DNA of 38,301 nt from Promethearchaeia archaeon (GTDB taxonomy: Archaea > Asgardarchaeota > Lokiarchaeia > Sigyniarchaeales > SOKP01), in NCBI GenBank assembly GCA_029856145.1, contig JAHQWK010000013.1:1-38301 (forward strand), written 5' to 3'. This document shows positions 37,376 through 38,301 of the stretch, one piece after another. The notes beneath the pieces were generated by a model. The model saw nothing but the letters and a program-made list of their open reading frames with translations, was not told the origin of the DNA and ran no database searches. Within the stretch, counting starts at the first letter, position 1. The number at the start of each line of letters is the position of its first letter. Position numbers and translations under genes: made by a program.

Positions 37376-38301
37376 ATGAAAAAAAAGTTTGTAGTAATTT
37401 TGACATGGGTTATAATCCTTATTTTTCCATATTTTGGTAGTTTTCCGATGTCTGAAACGAAAGAAGAGGATAAGTATGGTAATACTAGTAAACCTATTTT
37501 GTCAGATGTTATTGTAGAAAACTATACTGTTCCAGGGGTTTCAGCTGCCATTCCATCAAGTCAGTTAGTCAAAATTGGAGTTCTTGGTGATATGGACGAT
37601 ATCACAGGTAATCATTCATGGAAGGGAGCTATGGTAGCCGCGAGAGAAATAAATGAAGCAGGGGGTCTTTTGCTTAATGGTTCAACGTATTATATTGGAA
37701 TCATAGCAGAGAATACGGATGAAGCAAATCCAATGCTTAATCCTGCCACTGGAGTAAGTGCAGCGCTTAAAATGGTTAATGATCATAAACCACACTTTGT
37801 TCTTGGGGGATTTCGTTATGAATCTTTAGTAGCTTATCAAGAAGTTATAATGGATGCGAAAATACCCTTTATTTGCACTGGTTGTTCAGTAGAAGCTCTA
37901 TGTCTAAATGTAAAAAATTTTTACCCACGTTATAAATATTTCTTTAGAATTATGCCAATTAATACAACGGCATTGGCATTTGAACTTGCATCATATATCT
38001 CAGAACTAACAGATTACTTATCTACTCATTATGAAGGAAATGTAACAAAAGTAGTTATTGTGCGAGAAGACTTAACTTGGGCGCCCCCTTCTTTCTGGTA
38101 TATTTTAAATGCTTCTCTTTCTACCGATATAATTCTATCCGAGAGTATTTTACCTATAGATCTTAACCCTTTAGCCATAGAAGGGCTTTTAAGTAATTAT
38201 GACTCAATGGGGGCTCAAATCTTAGTTCCACTTATCTCTGGGCATTTAGGAACATATCTAGGTCAATATTATGGAGAAGTAAAACCAAGATTCTTATTAG
38301 C
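37376..38301 (+). CDS. Substrate-binding protein of LivK/Peripla_BP_6 type, 3' end outside the window
   Basis: The frame runs off the window after 308 codons. A signal peptide (KKKFVVILTWVIILIFPYF) is followed by a Thr/Ser-containing linker and a type I periplasmic-binding fold that begins KIGVLGDMDDITGNHSWKG. Typical family elements follow: AAREINEAGG, a segment like 'ENTDEANP', HKPHFVLGGFRYE (the 'V-D-A-I-I-G' position) and KIPFICTGC. Such proteins bind amino acids, amides or other small molecules for an ABC transporter or a receptor; the transporter genes would be beyond the window. The ATG has GGGTGTA as ribosome-binding site. Promoter copy 3 lies upstream, making it a likely member of the same regulon as the propeller at 32055. 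Confidence 0.85.
   Translation, partial: MKKKFVVILTWVIILIFPYFGSFPMSETKEEDKYGNTSKPILSDVIVENYTVPGVSAAIPSSQLVKIGVLGDMDDITGNHSWKGAMVAAREINEAGGLLLNGSTYYIGIIAENTDEANPMLNPATGVSAALKMVNDHKPHFVLGGFRYESLVAYQEVIMDAKIPFICTGCSVEALCLNVKNFYPRYKYFFRIMPINTTALAFELASYISELTDYLSTHYEGNVTKVVIVREDLTWAPPSFWYILNASLSTDIILSESILPIDLNPLAIEGLLSNYDSMGAQILVPLISGHLGTYLGQYYGEVKPRFLL

Overview
The window looks like a chromosomal piece of an Asgard archaeon, most likely of the Lokiarchaeia. The DNA is AT-rich. Genes use archaeal ribosome-binding sites (GGTG, GAGG, GTGAT). The leucyl-tRNA synthetase is of the archaeal/eukaryotic type. There is a Ras/Rab-like small GTPase with an N-terminal roadblock/longin-like domain. Very large soluble PAS-domain histidine kinases, TPR proteins and secreted beta-propellers with a C-terminal membrane anchor complete the picture. 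The assignment rests on gene content only. I see no rRNA, tRNA, CRISPR array or insertion sequence.

Region by region: (1) 1-4.1 kb holds the 3' part of a secreted SBBP beta-propeller gene, acetoacetyl-CoA synthetase and a small membrane protein. (2) 4.1-7.5 kb is an oxidative-stress island. It has a decayed tail of a monofunctional catalase, a foreign-looking katG, a PerR-type regulator whose metal ligands fall at the Bacillus PerR positions, and a DUF454 membrane protein. A repeated AT-rich dyad lies twice before katG, with a related motif before perR. (3) 7.8-16 kb has an M50-like membrane metalloprotease, an Eis-like acetyltransferase, a cold-shock protein and two PAS kinases. (4) 16-25.8 kb has leuS behind a leader with a long inverted repeat, then on the minus strand the GTPase, an eight-PAS kinase and a radical SAM protein. 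(5) 26-27.8 kb has a thiolase-family protein with Pro in place of the nucleophilic Cys, and a kinase fragment broken by one stop codon. (6) 27.9-38.3 kb is an accessory region. It holds a TPR protein ending in a sensor-like domain, a winged-helix/TPR regulator, a seven-bladed secreted propeller, small membrane, LRR and unknown genes, and the start of a substrate-binding protein.

The most striking structure is in region 6. A promoter/operator element of about 55-78 bp occurs three times (31884, 34030, 37223), each time ahead of a plus-strand gene. Two copies are divergent to a winged-helix gene. The winged-helix 5' part plus its promoter forms two direct repeats of about 460 bp exactly 5339 bp apart. 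In the second copy the start codon is mutated (ATG to ATA) and the protein is cut short. This suggests a small regulon of surface/secreted proteins under an autoregulated winged-helix/TPR protein, spread by local duplication.

A second theme is signalling. Three cytosolic PAS kinases and a broken fourth share nearly the same transmitter end, each intact one has one Cys-rich PAS domain, and no receiver domain is encoded nearby. The GTPase and the TPR protein appear to share a sensor-like domain.
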